Shown here: piece after piece, positions 1 through 7,311 of the stretch
Numbering within the stretch: position 1 is the stretch's first letter
How the letters are laid out: each line of letters starts with the position of its first letter
Source of the DNA: Rhodospirillaceae bacterium
Lineage (GTDB): Bacteria > Pseudomonadota > Alphaproteobacteria > UBA7985
Direction of reading: 5' to 3'
Assembly (NCBI GenBank): GCA_002700865.1
Contig: PAFB01000158.1
Span: forward strand, 1-13,559
Length of the DNA: 13,559 nt
Notes under the pieces: generated by a model
Databases searched by the model: none
What the model saw: only the letters and a program-made list of their open reading frames with translations
What the model was told of the DNA's origin: nothing
Made by a program: the position numbers and the translations under genes

Positions 1-377
1 GCGTGCTTGTCGATCAACCGTTGGTCGATTCCCTCGTACCGCCCACAGAGAATGCGAACGCCCGGCCCAGCTGACAACTCCCGCGCCAAAGCCTGATCCA
101 GCGGGCGGCCGCGTGGGGTCATGAACACCAAGGGTCCCGGCCGGTGTGCATGCGCATCCAAAGCCGTATCGATGGGCTGCGCAGACATGACCAGCCCAGC
201 GCCTCCGCCATAGGGGATTTCATCGACTTTGTTGTGTTTGTTTTCGGTGAAATCGCGGATGTTGACGGCGTCGCAGGACCATTGCCCCGCCTCCAGCGCC
301 TTACCCGAAAGCGCATGACCCAGCGGCCCGGGGAACATCTCGGGGAACAGTGTGAACAGGGTGGCAGCGAAGGCCAT
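1..377 (-). CDS. trmD: tRNA (guanine-N1-)-methyltransferase TrmD, N-terminal part (runs off left edge)
   Basis: TrmD is the SPOUT-class enzyme that uses S-adenosylmethionine to methylate N1 of G37, next to the anticodon, in tRNAs with a G36; this prevents +1 frameshifting. Translating the minus strand from the ATG at 377 gives about 125 residues beginning MAFAATLFTLFPEMF, which matches the family's opening 'SLFPEMF'. Family signatures follow in order: RDFTENKHNKVDEIPYGGG near residues 42-60, MTPRGRPLDQ near 88-97, and the knot motif CGRYEGIDQRLI near 112-123. The rest of the AdoMet-binding knot and the C-terminal domain lie outside the window. The start is 4 nt after the rimM stop, so the two are probably cotranscribed and translationally coupled. 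No other ATG, GTG or TTG lies in frame for at least 35 bases upstream. Confidence 0.96.
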   Translation of the reverse strand, partial: MAFAATLFTLFPEMFPGPLGHALSGKALEAGQWSCDAVNIRDFTENKHNKVDEIPYGGGAGLVMSAQPIDTALDAHAHRPGPLVFMTPRGRPLDQALARELSAGPGVRILCGRYEGIDQRLIDKH

Positions 378-381
378 CGCG

Positions 382-930
382 CTAGTGTACGTTGCCCTGC
401 TCGTCTTGAGCAGTGACTTCGGGTGGTGGGTTCAGCACGACGTAGCCTTCACCCATATTGATTTCAGGAAAGTTGGCGAGGCTAAATTCATAGGATCGAA
501 CCTTGCCGTCTGTGTGCAGCACATCGACAATGTCACCTGCGCCGTGGTCCAAAATGCTACGGATCGACCCTGAAACGCGCCCCTCCGCATCGCGGGTTTC
601 CAAACCTAGCAGATCAGAGGCGTAAAATTCGTCGTCGTCGAGGTCGTCGGGTAAGGCGTCCCGTCTGATGTAAAGCTCGACGCCGCGCAAGGCCTCTGCA
701 CCATCACGGTCGGTGACGCCATCAATGACGCACAGCAAGGACCCTTTGGCGTCGCCGACAATGGAAATGTCAAACACACGCTCGCCGTCGTGAGTTGTTA
801 CGTCACCGTAATCAACAAACGCGTCTGGATCTTCCGTGAACGACCTGACTTTCACCGTACCCCGCACGCCGTGCGGGGAGGTGATGACACCGATTTTGAG
901 ACGCGTCGGTATTTCGGTTGAAGTTGTCAT
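382..930 (-). CDS. rimM: Ribosome maturation factor RimM
   Basis: RimM is a 30S assembly factor that binds ribosomal protein uS19 and helps mature the 16S rRNA 3' (head) domain; it is not part of the finished ribosome. The 182-residue product is of normal length. The N-terminal RimM barrel (about residues 10-92) opens with the typical KIGVITSPHGVRGTVKVRSFTEDP pattern, here at residues 12-35. The PRC-barrel domain follows, starting at EFYASDLLGL (101-110) and ending in VVLNPPPEV (164-172), the counterpart of the usual 'vDPPe' ending. The segment before that end, YEFSLANFPEINM, departs somewhat from the common 'lvPf...vp.vdl' form but keeps its spacing. The gene lies 33 nt after rpsP and 4 nt before trmD, the classic rpsP-rimM-trmD order. 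The C-terminal tail after 172 is short and polar. Confidence 0.97.
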   Translation of the reverse strand: MTTSTEIPTRLKIGVITSPHGVRGTVKVRSFTEDPDAFVDYGDVTTHDGERVFDISIVGDAKGSLLCVIDGVTDRDGAEALRGVELYIRRDALPDDLDDDEFYASDLLGLETRDAEGRVSGSIRSILDHGAGDIVDVLHTDGKVRSYEFSLANFPEINMGEGYVVLNPPPEVTAQDEQGNVH

Positions 931-963
931 GAACGATGACCCTCGACCTGAAACCCGCAGTGC

Positions 964-1410
964 TTACTCTTCGTCAGCCGCGGCTTCTTCAGCAGGTGCT
1001 TCTTCAGCAGGTGCTTCTTCAGCAGGGGCTTCTTCAGCCGCAGCAGCTTCTGCCGCCGCTTCCTCAGCCGCTTTAGCCGCTTCTTCCTTCTCGCGAATAC
1101 GCTCCAGCGCTTTGGCCTTAGGCTTGTCCTGCTTGGTCTGTTCAGCGCGTGCCTTGGCGTCTACGACACCCGCCTGTGACAGCAGACGCTGTACGCGGTC
1201 AGACGCCTGAGCGCCAACGGACAGCCAGTGCTTGATGCGGTCTTCTTTGATTACGAGGCGGTTTTCGTCGCCGTGCTCGAGCATCGGGTTGTAGGACCCA
1301 AGGCGCTCGATGTAACGACCGTCGCGCGGCATGCGGGAGTCCGCGACAACCATGCGGTAATAAGGGCGGTTCTTGGCGCCACCACGGGCCAAGCGAATTT
1401 TTAAAGACAT
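964..1410 (-). CDS. rpsP: Small ribosomal subunit protein bS16 with long Ala/Glu-rich C-terminal tail
   Basis: bS16 is a 30S protein needed early in body-domain assembly. I start the gene at the ATG at 1410, which gives MSLKIRLARGGAKNRPYYRM, the canonical bS16 opening; the longer open frame from 1446 only adds 12 unrelated residues. The product is 148 residues, whereas the conserved core ends near residue 80 (HWLSVGAQASDRVQRLLSQAG, residues 61-81). The last 65 or so residues are a charged then Ala/Glu-rich tail: a Lys/Arg/Glu stretch (about 85-115), then AAEEAAAEAAAAEE and three APAEE units, closing in DEE. C-terminal extensions of bS16 are common in alphaproteobacteria, but this one is built from a 15-bp DNA tandem repeat. 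The gene lies 87 nt after ffh and 33 nt before rimM. No strong Shine-Dalgarno is visible, only a GGA about 10 nt upstream. Confidence 0.97.
   Translation of the reverse strand: MSLKIRLARGGAKNRPYYRMVVADSRMPRDGRYIERLGSYNPMLEHGDENRLVIKEDRIKHWLSVGAQASDRVQRLLSQAGVVDAKARAEQTKQDKPKAKALERIREKEEAAKAAEEAAAEAAAAEEAPAEEAPAEEAPAEEAAADEE
976..1035 (-). repeat. 15-bp tandem repeat coding the (APAEE)n tail of bS16
   Basis: On the plus strand the unit agcaggtgcttcttc occurs at 991-1005 and 1006-1020, and with one change (t to g) at 1021-1035. A more diverged unit (agccgcggcttcttc) precedes it at 976-990. The units are exactly 15 bp and keep the reading frame, coding the pentapeptide APAEE (AAAEE in the diverged unit) in the tail of bS16. 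The near-identity of three units suggests recent expansion by slippage, so copy number may vary between strains. Confidence 0.9.
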
Positions 1411-1468
1411 ATTGTCGATCCATTCGATTTTTATGGGGTTCGGCACCGACCGGTTTCGGTCTGCGCCA

Positions 1469-1487
1469 GGCCGTGGGATCTACGGCC
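1469..1487 (-). promoter_or_regulatory. Hairpin in the ffh-rpsP spacer
   Basis: The 87-nt spacer between ffh and rpsP contains a perfect 6-bp inverted repeat, GGCCGT and ACGGCC, around a 7-nt loop (plus-strand arms 1469-1474 and 1482-1487). It lies about 10 nt after the ffh stop. No T-run follows on the minus strand, so it is a poor intrinsic terminator. It could be an RNA-processing or stability element that uncouples ffh from rpsP expression. Its role is inferred only. Confidence 0.3.
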
Positions 1488-1497
1488 CTGTTCGGAC

Positions 1498-2964
1498 TTA
1501 GTTTTTGAAACCAGGCGGGAGTCCGCCCGGCATCTTGGGCAGGCTCTTAGGGTCAAGACCGGATTTGGTCAACATTTCTTGCAGTTCTGCGGGGTCCATA
1601 TTGCCCATGTCTGGCATGCCAGCGCCACCGGGCATCCCCGGCAAACCGCCTTTTCCGCCCATTTTCTTCATACGCTTCATCATTTTCGAGGCTTTATCGA
1701 ACTGCTTGAGCAGCTCGTTCACCTGCTGCACCGAGGTTCCGGACCCCGCTGCAATCCGCTTTTTGCGGTTGGCTTTGATAACATTTGGGAAAGTTCGCTC
1801 CTGCAGCGTCATCGAGTCGATGATCGCAATCTGGTGCTTCATCTTGCGCTCGTCCATCCCGGCAGCGGTCATCTGCTTTTTCATCTGGCCCGCACCGGGC
1901 AGCATCGACATGAGCCCCTGAATGCCGCCCATTTTGTTCATTTGCTGAAACTGATTGCGCAGGTCGGTGAGGTCAAAGGAGCCCTTCTTGAGCTTCCTCG
2001 CCATCTTTTTCGCTTCGTTCTCGTCAAAGGCTTCGGCAGCCTTTTCCACCAACGAGACGACGTCGCCCATGCCGAGGATGCGTCCGGCAATGCGCTCGGG
2101 CTGGAAGGCTTCCAGCGCGTCCATCTTCTCACCCATGCCGAGCAGCTTGACGGGCTTCCCGGTGACACCGCGCATGGACAGGGCCGCGCCGCCGCGAGAG
2201 TCGCCATCAACCCGCGTCAGCACCAACCCGGTAATCCCGACCTTCTCATCAAAGGCCGTCGCGGTCGTCACTGCGTCCTGACCCGTCATCGCGTCGGCGA
2301 CCAGCAAAGTCTCGTGCGGCTTGACCAAATCACGCACGGCCACGACTTCGTCCATCAGCACGTCGTCGATGGTCAGCCGCCCGGCGGTATCGAGGATAAC
2401 CACATCGTAGCCACCGGAGCGGCCTTCGCGCATGGCCCGCTCAGCAATGGCTGTGGCGCCCTCGCCTGCGACGATGGCGAGACTGTCCACGCCCGTTTGT
2501 TCACCCAAGACCCGCAGTTGCTCCTGCGCCGCCGGGCGGTGTACGTCCAGTGACGCCAGCAGCACGCGCTTCTTGTCCCGGTTGGTCAGACGCAGCGCAA
2601 TTTTTGCTGAAGTGGTTGTTTTACCCGAGCCCTGCAAACCCACCATCAGGATTGGCACCGGAGGGTTTCCACTGATTTTCAGCGCGCCTTCACCTTCGGG
2701 TGGGGTCAGGGTCTCGACCAGAGCGTCGTGGACGATCTTGACCACTTGCTGACCGGGAGTCACCGAAGAAAGGACCTGCTCCCCCACGGCGCGTTCTTTG
2801 ACTTTACTGATCAGGTCTTTGGCCACAGGCAGCGCCACATCGGCTTCGAGCAACGCAATGCGGATTTCGCGCGCGGCGGCGGACACGTCGGCTTCACTCA
2901 GCTTACCGCGGCCACGCAGCGTGTTGAAAACGCCTTCGAGGCGATTACTCAGACCTTCAAACAT
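1498..2964 (-). CDS. ffh: Signal recognition particle GTPase Ffh (SRP54)
   Basis: Ffh binds 4.5S RNA and the signal sequences of nascent membrane and secreted proteins, and docks with the receptor FtsY in a GTP-dependent way. The 488-residue product has the N domain with ALLEADV at 37-43, then the G domain: P-loop GLQGSGKTT at 109-117, insertion-box motif DVHRPAAQ at 140-147 (His replaces the more usual Tyr), G3 DTAGR at 192-196 and G4 TRVDGD at 250-255. The methionine-rich M domain follows, with the finger loop near 340-370 and the RNA-binding RIAAGSGT at 403-410. The C-terminus is a Met/Gly/Pro-rich tail. All catalytic motifs are intact. It is the first gene of the ffh-rpsP-rimM-trmD series and is divergent from the secreted-protein gene at 3051. 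The SD before ATG 2964 is weak. Confidence 0.98.
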   Translation of the reverse strand: MFEGLSNRLEGVFNTLRGRGKLSEADVSAAAREIRIALLEADVALPVAKDLISKVKERAVGEQVLSSVTPGQQVVKIVHDALVETLTPPEGEGALKISGNPPVPILMVGLQGSGKTTTSAKIALRLTNRDKKRVLLASLDVHRPAAQEQLRVLGEQTGVDSLAIVAGEGATAIAERAMREGRSGGYDVVILDTAGRLTIDDVLMDEVVAVRDLVKPHETLLVADAMTGQDAVTTATAFDEKVGITGLVLTRVDGDSRGGAALSMRGVTGKPVKLLGMGEKMDALEAFQPERIAGRILGMGDVVSLVEKAAEAFDENEAKKMARKLKKGSFDLTDLRNQFQQMNKMGGIQGLMSMLPGAGQMKKQMTAAGMDERKMKHQIAIIDSMTLQERTFPNVIKANRKKRIAAGSGTSVQQVNELLKQFDKASKMMKRMKKMGGKGGLPGMPGGAGMPDMGNMDPAELQEMLTKSGLDPKSLPKMPGGLPPGFKN

Positions 2965-3001
2965 GTCGGCTCATTTCTTGATTTTGAACTTGCTTGCCTC
3001 T

Positions 3002-3030
3002 GACATAGGCTCTCCCAGCCTACCACGCAA
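3002..3030 (-). promoter_or_regulatory. Candidate sigma-70-type promoter of ffh
   Basis: Reading the minus strand, TTGCGT (plus positions 3025-3030) and TATGTC (3002-3007) are separated by 17 bp, giving a plausible -35/-10 pair about 38 nt upstream of the ffh ATG. Both hexamers match the consensus only partly, so this is a guess supported by spacing and location. A one-base shift gives the equivalent pair TTTGCG and CTATGT. Confidence 0.3.
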
Positions 3031-3050
3031 ACGCCGGAGAGTTGGAATCC

Positions 3051-3515
3051 GTGAAAAAAACCGCCTTAGCATCCTTGATTGCAGGCCTTGTGCTGATCAT
3101 CACGACCCCGATTGTTCGGGCAGCGGGCCTTGATCCGGATCGAGTGATCGACAGCAACCTGCTGCAGTCACTGGTGACCGACAAAACCTGGTACGGCTGG
3201 GCGGTGACAGGGCAATACAGCTGGGTGGAGTATTACAGCCCGAACGGTGATGCCTTTTACACTGACGACAACGGGTTTCTGCAGGGCACGTGGACGTTGC
3301 GGGGCGAGCGCGAGATTTGCTTCGATTACCCATCGCTCGGCACCTTCTGCTTTGCCGCGCGGGAGACCGCCTCGGGTCAGGTTGCTATCTACGATCTCAC
3401 CGACGAACGCTTGATCCATATCACCACCCGCATTGTCAGTGGTGACGCCGAAGGGCTGAGGCCCCTTTCTGTGGTGGTACCAAGCGGCGTGGGTGAAGAA
3501 GTAGGGCGGGATTAA
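3051..3515 (+). CDS. Small secreted (periplasmic) protein of unknown function
   Basis: I do not recognise a characterised family. The GTG at 3051 gives MKKTALASLIAGLVLIITTP, a typical Sec signal peptide (basic start, hydrophobic core, VRA cleavage motif at 22-24), and has GGAG 11 nt upstream. The frame also opens at a TTG at 3042, but that lies only 2 nt from the GGAG. The mature part (about 130 residues) is rich in Trp, Tyr and Phe in short alternating stretches: TWYGW (46-50), WVEYYSPNGDAFY (58-70), GTWTLRGEREICF (79-91) and FCFAAR (99-104). It has just two cysteines (90 and 100), which could form a disulfide. The pattern suggests a small beta-barrel or sandwich and reminds me of DUF995-like alphaproteobacterial periplasmic proteins, a weak resemblance only. 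The gene is divergent from ffh and is followed by a terminator-like hairpin, so it is probably monocistronic. Confidence 0.8.
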   Translation: MKKTALASLIAGLVLIITTPIVRAAGLDPDRVIDSNLLQSLVTDKTWYGWAVTGQYSWVEYYSPNGDAFYTDDNGFLQGTWTLRGEREICFDYPSLGTFCFAARETASGQVAIYDLTDERLIHITTRIVSGDAEGLRPLSVVVPSGVGEEVGRD

Positions 3516-3552
3516 GAATTCTGTTCCGTTTCGGTCATGCCAGCAGGCTCAT

Positions 3553-3598
3553 ATTCGCAAGCACCCACGCAACTGGTGGCGCGAATGGGCGATTTTTT
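3553..3598 (+). terminator. Terminator-like hairpin after the secreted-protein gene
   Basis: The arms ATTCGC (3553-3558) and GCGAAT (3581-3586) enclose inner arms CACC and GGTG, with a small internal loop between them. A T6 run follows at 3593-3598. The hairpin lies 38 nt after the stop codon at 3515. The 6-nt gap between stem and T-run makes it an imperfect intrinsic terminator. Confidence 0.4.
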
Positions 3599-3661
3599 CG
3601 GTGTTGGTCTGTCACGCTAAGACGGTAAGCGGCCAATGAAGACCGCTGGTTTAGAAATGCA

Positions 3662-4897
3662 ATGTATCCCATGGCCGTCCGCCCACCGCTCCTCCGACCG
3701 GTTTCACAGTCTTCCAATCTGACAAGCCTTTTCCTTGGCCTGCTCTATGGTCTTGAGAATCTGCCGCGGGCTTTTGTTGTCACCATCATTGCTTATGACG
3801 CTCTGCGGTTTATGGGCAACGAAAGCAATGCGTCCTACCTGCTGGCCGTGGCGGCCATCGGCTCACTGCTGGTGACTTTGAATTCGGGCCCCTTGATTCG
3901 CCTGATGACGCGAAAGTGGGTGTTTACTTTGGCCGTGCTGGGTCTGGGTGTGGCGGGTCTACTGACGATGAGCGGTAATCCGTATCTGTTCGGCCTCGGG
4001 CTGTTTTTCCGCAATGCGGGCGCAGGACTGACACTGGTGATTCTGTCGCTCTACGTGCTCGATTTCGTGCCGCAAAAGGATCTGGTGCAGGCCGAAAGCC
4101 GCCGGCTGTTTTTCGCGGGCGCGGTTTGGCTGATTGCGCCACCGGCAGGGGTCTATGTGTGGAACATCTTTGGCCCCTCGGTCGCTTATCTGATGACCGT
4201 TCCCGCCGCGGGATTGCTGCTCGCGGTGTTCTGGGCAGTGCGCCTGCGCGAGGCTGACAATGTTGATCCCGAACCGACCAGGCAGCGCGTGAACACCATG
4301 CAGGCCATGCGCCATTACTTTAACGACCCCAACCTGACCATTGCCTACCTGATCGCCGTCAGCCGCTCGATCTTCTACGTGTCGATTTTTACCTACGTGC
4401 CGATGTACGTCATTGGCGCGGGGCTGGATGCGGCGCTGGGCGGGTATTTCATTTCTGCCTCCACGCTGGTCCTGTTCGCCGGACCGTTCCTGACGCGGTT
4501 TGTACCGCTAATCGGCCTGAGGCGTCTGATCATGTGTTCGTTCTTTCTGGCGGCGTTCTGCCTGATCGTCGCGGGCAATCTGTCGACGCAGCAAGCGTTG
4601 CTGGTGGTCGGCCTGCTGCTCGCTTCAACCGTGGCAGCCAGTGTGCTCGACATCGTGGGCAATCTGCCCTTCATGCGGTTGGTCAAGCCCGAGGAACGCA
4701 CGGAAATGAGTGTGGTGTTCTACACGTGGCGCGATCTCAGTTTCGCGCTCACACCATTGATCGGCGGGTTCATTATCTCGCTGGGCGGGATTGAGGCCGT
4801 GTTTGTCTGTTTAGGGGCGATTTTCTGCCTGATGACCGGGCTCACCTTCGCCCTGCCGCGCATCGTCATGTCAAACGACGCGCGGCCTGCGATTTAG
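3662..4897 (+). CDS. Major facilitator superfamily (MFS) permease, substrate unknown
   Basis: The 411-residue protein is strongly hydrophobic, with about 12 predicted membrane spans by eye, consistent with MFS length. Examples are near 22-44, 58-74, 87-103, 108-135, 150-168, 174-194, 226-250, 260-280, 287-305, 311-333, 352-374 and 376-398. A loop-2/3 motif-A-like segment, GPLIRLMTRKWVF (76-88), and a polar central cytoplasmic loop (about 195-222) support the fold. Nothing visible fixes the substrate; multidrug-type or solute efflux is possible. The start could equally be the ATG at 3671, since neither has a clear Shine-Dalgarno. The gene is convergent with pheT, with only 23 nt between the two stop codons and no convincing terminator in that gap. 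Together with the gene at 3051 it forms a plus-strand island between two minus-strand translation clusters. Confidence 0.88.
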   Translation: MYPMAVRPPLLRPVSQSSNLTSLFLGLLYGLENLPRAFVVTIIAYDALRFMGNESNASYLLAVAAIGSLLVTLNSGPLIRLMTRKWVFTLAVLGLGVAGLLTMSGNPYLFGLGLFFRNAGAGLTLVILSLYVLDFVPQKDLVQAESRRLFFAGAVWLIAPPAGVYVWNIFGPSVAYLMTVPAAGLLLAVFWAVRLREADNVDPEPTRQRVNTMQAMRHYFNDPNLTIAYLIAVSRSIFYVSIFTYVPMYVIGAGLDAALGGYFISASTLVLFAGPFLTRFVPLIGLRRLIMCSFFLAAFCLIVAGNLSTQQALLVVGLLLASTVAASVLDIVGNLPFMRLVKPEERTEMSVVFYTWRDLSFALTPLIGGFIISLGGIEAVFVCLGAIFCLMTGLTFALPRIVMSNDARPAI

Positions 4898-4920
4898 GCT
4901 CGTTTTTGCCGCAACGCGGT

Positions 4921-7308
4921 TTAGCCGCGCAGTTCGCCGCCGAGGTTCTTAGCCACCAGTGCGACGATCTTCTCCGATACACCGTCGATGTCTTCATCCG
5001 TCAGCGTCCGCTCGGTCGGCTGTAGTGTGACATCCACGGCGAGCGACTTTTTGCCGGCAGGCACGTTTTCGCCAACGTAAACATCAAACAGCGCCACCCC
5101 GGAAATCAGCACCTTGTCGGCCCCACGAACCGCTTTAACCAGCTTTTCGGCGGAGACGTCCTCGTCGACGATGAAGGCAAAGTCCCGCTTGACGGGTTGG
5201 AAGGGCGACGGTTTCAGCAGCGGTTTTGCAGTGCCTGGTTTGCCCTTCTTCGGCGGTACTTTGTCCAAGAACAGCTCAAAGCCAACCATGCGGCCCTTGA
5301 TCCCCAGTGCCCGCAGCGCCTTAGGGTGCAATTCACCAAAGACCGCCAGAACATTCTTGCCCAGCCCCAGCGTGCCAGAGCGGCCCGGATGGAACCACGC
5401 CGGGATATCGCGGGTGTCGGTCATCAGGTTATCGACTGGCGCGCCAAAAGCTTCCAGCGCGGCCAGTGCATCAGATTTCGCGTCGAAAGCGTCGACCGCG
5501 CGGGTGCCGCCTGCCCAGTGCCGGGGTTGCGCTGCGCCCATCCGCACGCCACCCACGGTGGGCAACTGACCCTCTGGTTTAGTGGACAAAAACCGGAGAC
5601 CGGCTTCAAACAGCGCCACGTCGCCGTAGCCGCGATCATTGTTCCGGCTCGCAGCCATAATAAGGTTTGGCAGCAGCGAAGGCCGCATGACGTCCAGATC
5701 AGCGCTAATCGGGTTTGCCAGCAGCAAGTCGGCCTGACTGCCAGCATCCCAGCCAAAGTGCCGGGCAACCTCAGACGACGTGAAGGACCAGAGCACGGCT
5801 TCATCCATACCCCTTGTCGCCAGAACCCGCTTCAGATCCCCCATGGCGCGTTGATGCGCGGACAGGGCAACGGCTGGCATGTTGTCAGGGCGGGTGAAGG
5901 GGGTCGTGGGCAGGGCATCGAGACCGATGATCCGCAGCACTTCTTCCACCAGATCAGCCGGCCCGTCGATGTCAGGACGCCAGGACGGCACCTGCACCGT
6001 AGACCCACTGACGGTGAAGCCGAGATCGGTCAGGATGGTGGTGGCGGTCGCCGTATCGACCGCCATGCCGCCCCGACGCTCGATCAGGCCAAAGTCGAAT
6101 TCGATTGCTTTCTGCCAGGAGGGTTCTTCACCCGTGACATGGATTTCACCGGGCTCGCCACCGCAAAAGTCGAGGATGTACTGCGTGGCGATGTCCAGCC
6201 CTTCAACCGCCGAAGCGCTGTCCGTGCCGCGTTCAAAGCGGAAGCGCGCATCCGTGTGAACGCCCAGCTTGCGACCGGTGCGAGCGATGTTTGAGGGATT
6301 CCAAAGCGCTGCTTCGACCAGCACGTTCACGGTCTCTTCTGAACAACCGGTTTCCGTGCCCCCGATGATGCCACCCAGCGAAACCACGCGGTCAGAATCC
6401 GCAATGACCACCATTTCGGGGTCAAAGCTGTATTCTTTGTCGTTGAGCGCCATCATGCTCTCACCGTCTTGCGCCTGCCGAACGGTCAGTTTGCCCCCGG
6501 CAATTTTGTCAGCATCAAAAACGTGCATCGGCCGGTTTTGGTCCAGGGTCATCCAGTTGGTGATATCCACCAATGCAGAAATCGGCTTCTGGCCTATGGC
6601 TTCCAATTTACGCTTGAGCCAGTCCGGGGACTCGCCGTTCTTGACGTTGCGCACAATGCGATAGGTGAAAATCGGGCAGTTTGCTGTGGCGATCTCAACA
6701 GAAACCGGGCTTGCGCCACGGCCACCGGTAAAGGCCGGGCGGTTGGCTTTCAGCGTGCCGATTTTCGCCGCTGCCAAATCCCGCGCAACCCCGCGAACGC
6801 CCAGACAATCGGCGCGGTTAGGGGTTACGTTGATTTCGATGACCGGGTCATTGATATCGCGATAGTCGATATAGGCCATCCCGATGGGCGCATCGTCGGG
6901 CAACTCGACAATGCCGTCATGGTCCTCGGAAATCAGCAGCTCTTTTTCCGAGCACAGCATGCCTTCAGACCGTTCACCCCGGATTGATCCGAGTTCGAGG
7001 GTGAAATCCTTGCCCGGAATGTATGTGTCGACGGGGGCAAAGACCGAAACCAGGCCCGTGCGTGCGTTTGGTGCACCGCACACGACGTTGTAAATCGTGC
7101 CGTCACCGGGGTCGACTTTGCACACCCGTAGCTTATCTGCGTTGGGGTGCTGATCGGCGGAAATGACTTTGGCCACCACAAACGATGCCAAAGGGCTTTG
7201 CTCGATTTCTTCCAGCTCAAGCCCTACGGCCGTCAACTTGTCGGTAACGGCACGCAGGTCAGCATCGGTGTCCAGGTGCTCTTTGAGCCAATCCAGAGTG
7301 AATTTCAT
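4921..7308 (-). CDS. pheT: Phenylalanyl-tRNA synthetase beta subunit
   Basis: PheT pairs with PheS in the (alpha-beta)2 class II enzyme that charges tRNA-Phe; the beta subunit binds tRNA and edits mischarged Tyr-tRNA-Phe. The 795-residue product has the bacterial full-length layout. It opens with MKFTLDWLKEHLD (B1), followed by an EMAP/OB-type tRNA-binding domain (about 40-150, with DQHPNADKLRVC at 52-63). The B3/B4 editing module starts near EINVTPNRADCLG (158-170). B5 and the catalytic-like B6/B7 core follow. The C-terminal FDX-ACB anticodon-binding domain (about 700-795) begins near PFQPVKRDFAFIVDE. The start is 3 nt after the pheS stop, so translation is probably coupled. The gene is convergent with the MFS permease. 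Confidence 0.98.
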   Translation of the reverse strand: MKFTLDWLKEHLDTDADLRAVTDKLTAVGLELEEIEQSPLASFVVAKVISADQHPNADKLRVCKVDPGDGTIYNVVCGAPNARTGLVSVFAPVDTYIPGKDFTLELGSIRGERSEGMLCSEKELLISEDHDGIVELPDDAPIGMAYIDYRDINDPVIEINVTPNRADCLGVRGVARDLAAAKIGTLKANRPAFTGGRGASPVSVEIATANCPIFTYRIVRNVKNGESPDWLKRKLEAIGQKPISALVDITNWMTLDQNRPMHVFDADKIAGGKLTVRQAQDGESMMALNDKEYSFDPEMVVIADSDRVVSLGGIIGGTETGCSEETVNVLVEAALWNPSNIARTGRKLGVHTDARFRFERGTDSASAVEGLDIATQYILDFCGGEPGEIHVTGEEPSWQKAIEFDFGLIERRGGMAVDTATATTILTDLGFTVSGSTVQVPSWRPDIDGPADLVEEVLRIIGLDALPTTPFTRPDNMPAVALSAHQRAMGDLKRVLATRGMDEAVLWSFTSSEVARHFGWDAGSQADLLLANPISADLDVMRPSLLPNLIMAASRNNDRGYGDVALFEAGLRFLSTKPEGQLPTVGGVRMGAAQPRHWAGGTRAVDAFDAKSDALAALEAFGAPVDNLMTDTRDIPAWFHPGRSGTLGLGKNVLAVFGELHPKALRALGIKGRMVGFELFLDKVPPKKGKPGTAKPLLKPSPFQPVKRDFAFIVDEDVSAEKLVKAVRGADKVLISGVALFDVYVGENVPAGKKSLAVDVTLQPTERTLTDEDIDGVSEKIVALVAKNLGGELRG

Positions 7309-7311
7309 GGG

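Noticed and set aside
976..1035. CRISPR-like short repeats
   Set aside because: The units are 15 bp, contiguous without spacers, in frame within rpsP, and encode APAEE. This is a coding tandem repeat.
1411..1446. Longer rpsP start at 1446
   Set aside because: MSLKIRLARGG is the canonical bS16 start. The 12 extra residues are not conserved in the family.
1579..2553. 324-codon open frame on the plus strand opposite ffh
   Set aside because: It lies entirely antisense to a complete, motif-rich Ffh. Its translation is His/Arg/Gln-rich with no recognisable domain, typical of a shadow frame in GC-rich DNA.
3535..3717. 60-codon minus-strand frame between the secreted-protein and MFS genes
   Set aside because: It overlaps the MFS start and the terminator-like hairpin, has no ribosome-binding site and no family resemblance.
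5197..6294. 365-codon open frame on the plus strand opposite pheT
   Set aside because: It is fully antisense to PheT, with compositional bias (Arg, Gly, His) and no motifs. It is a shadow of the codon pattern of pheT.
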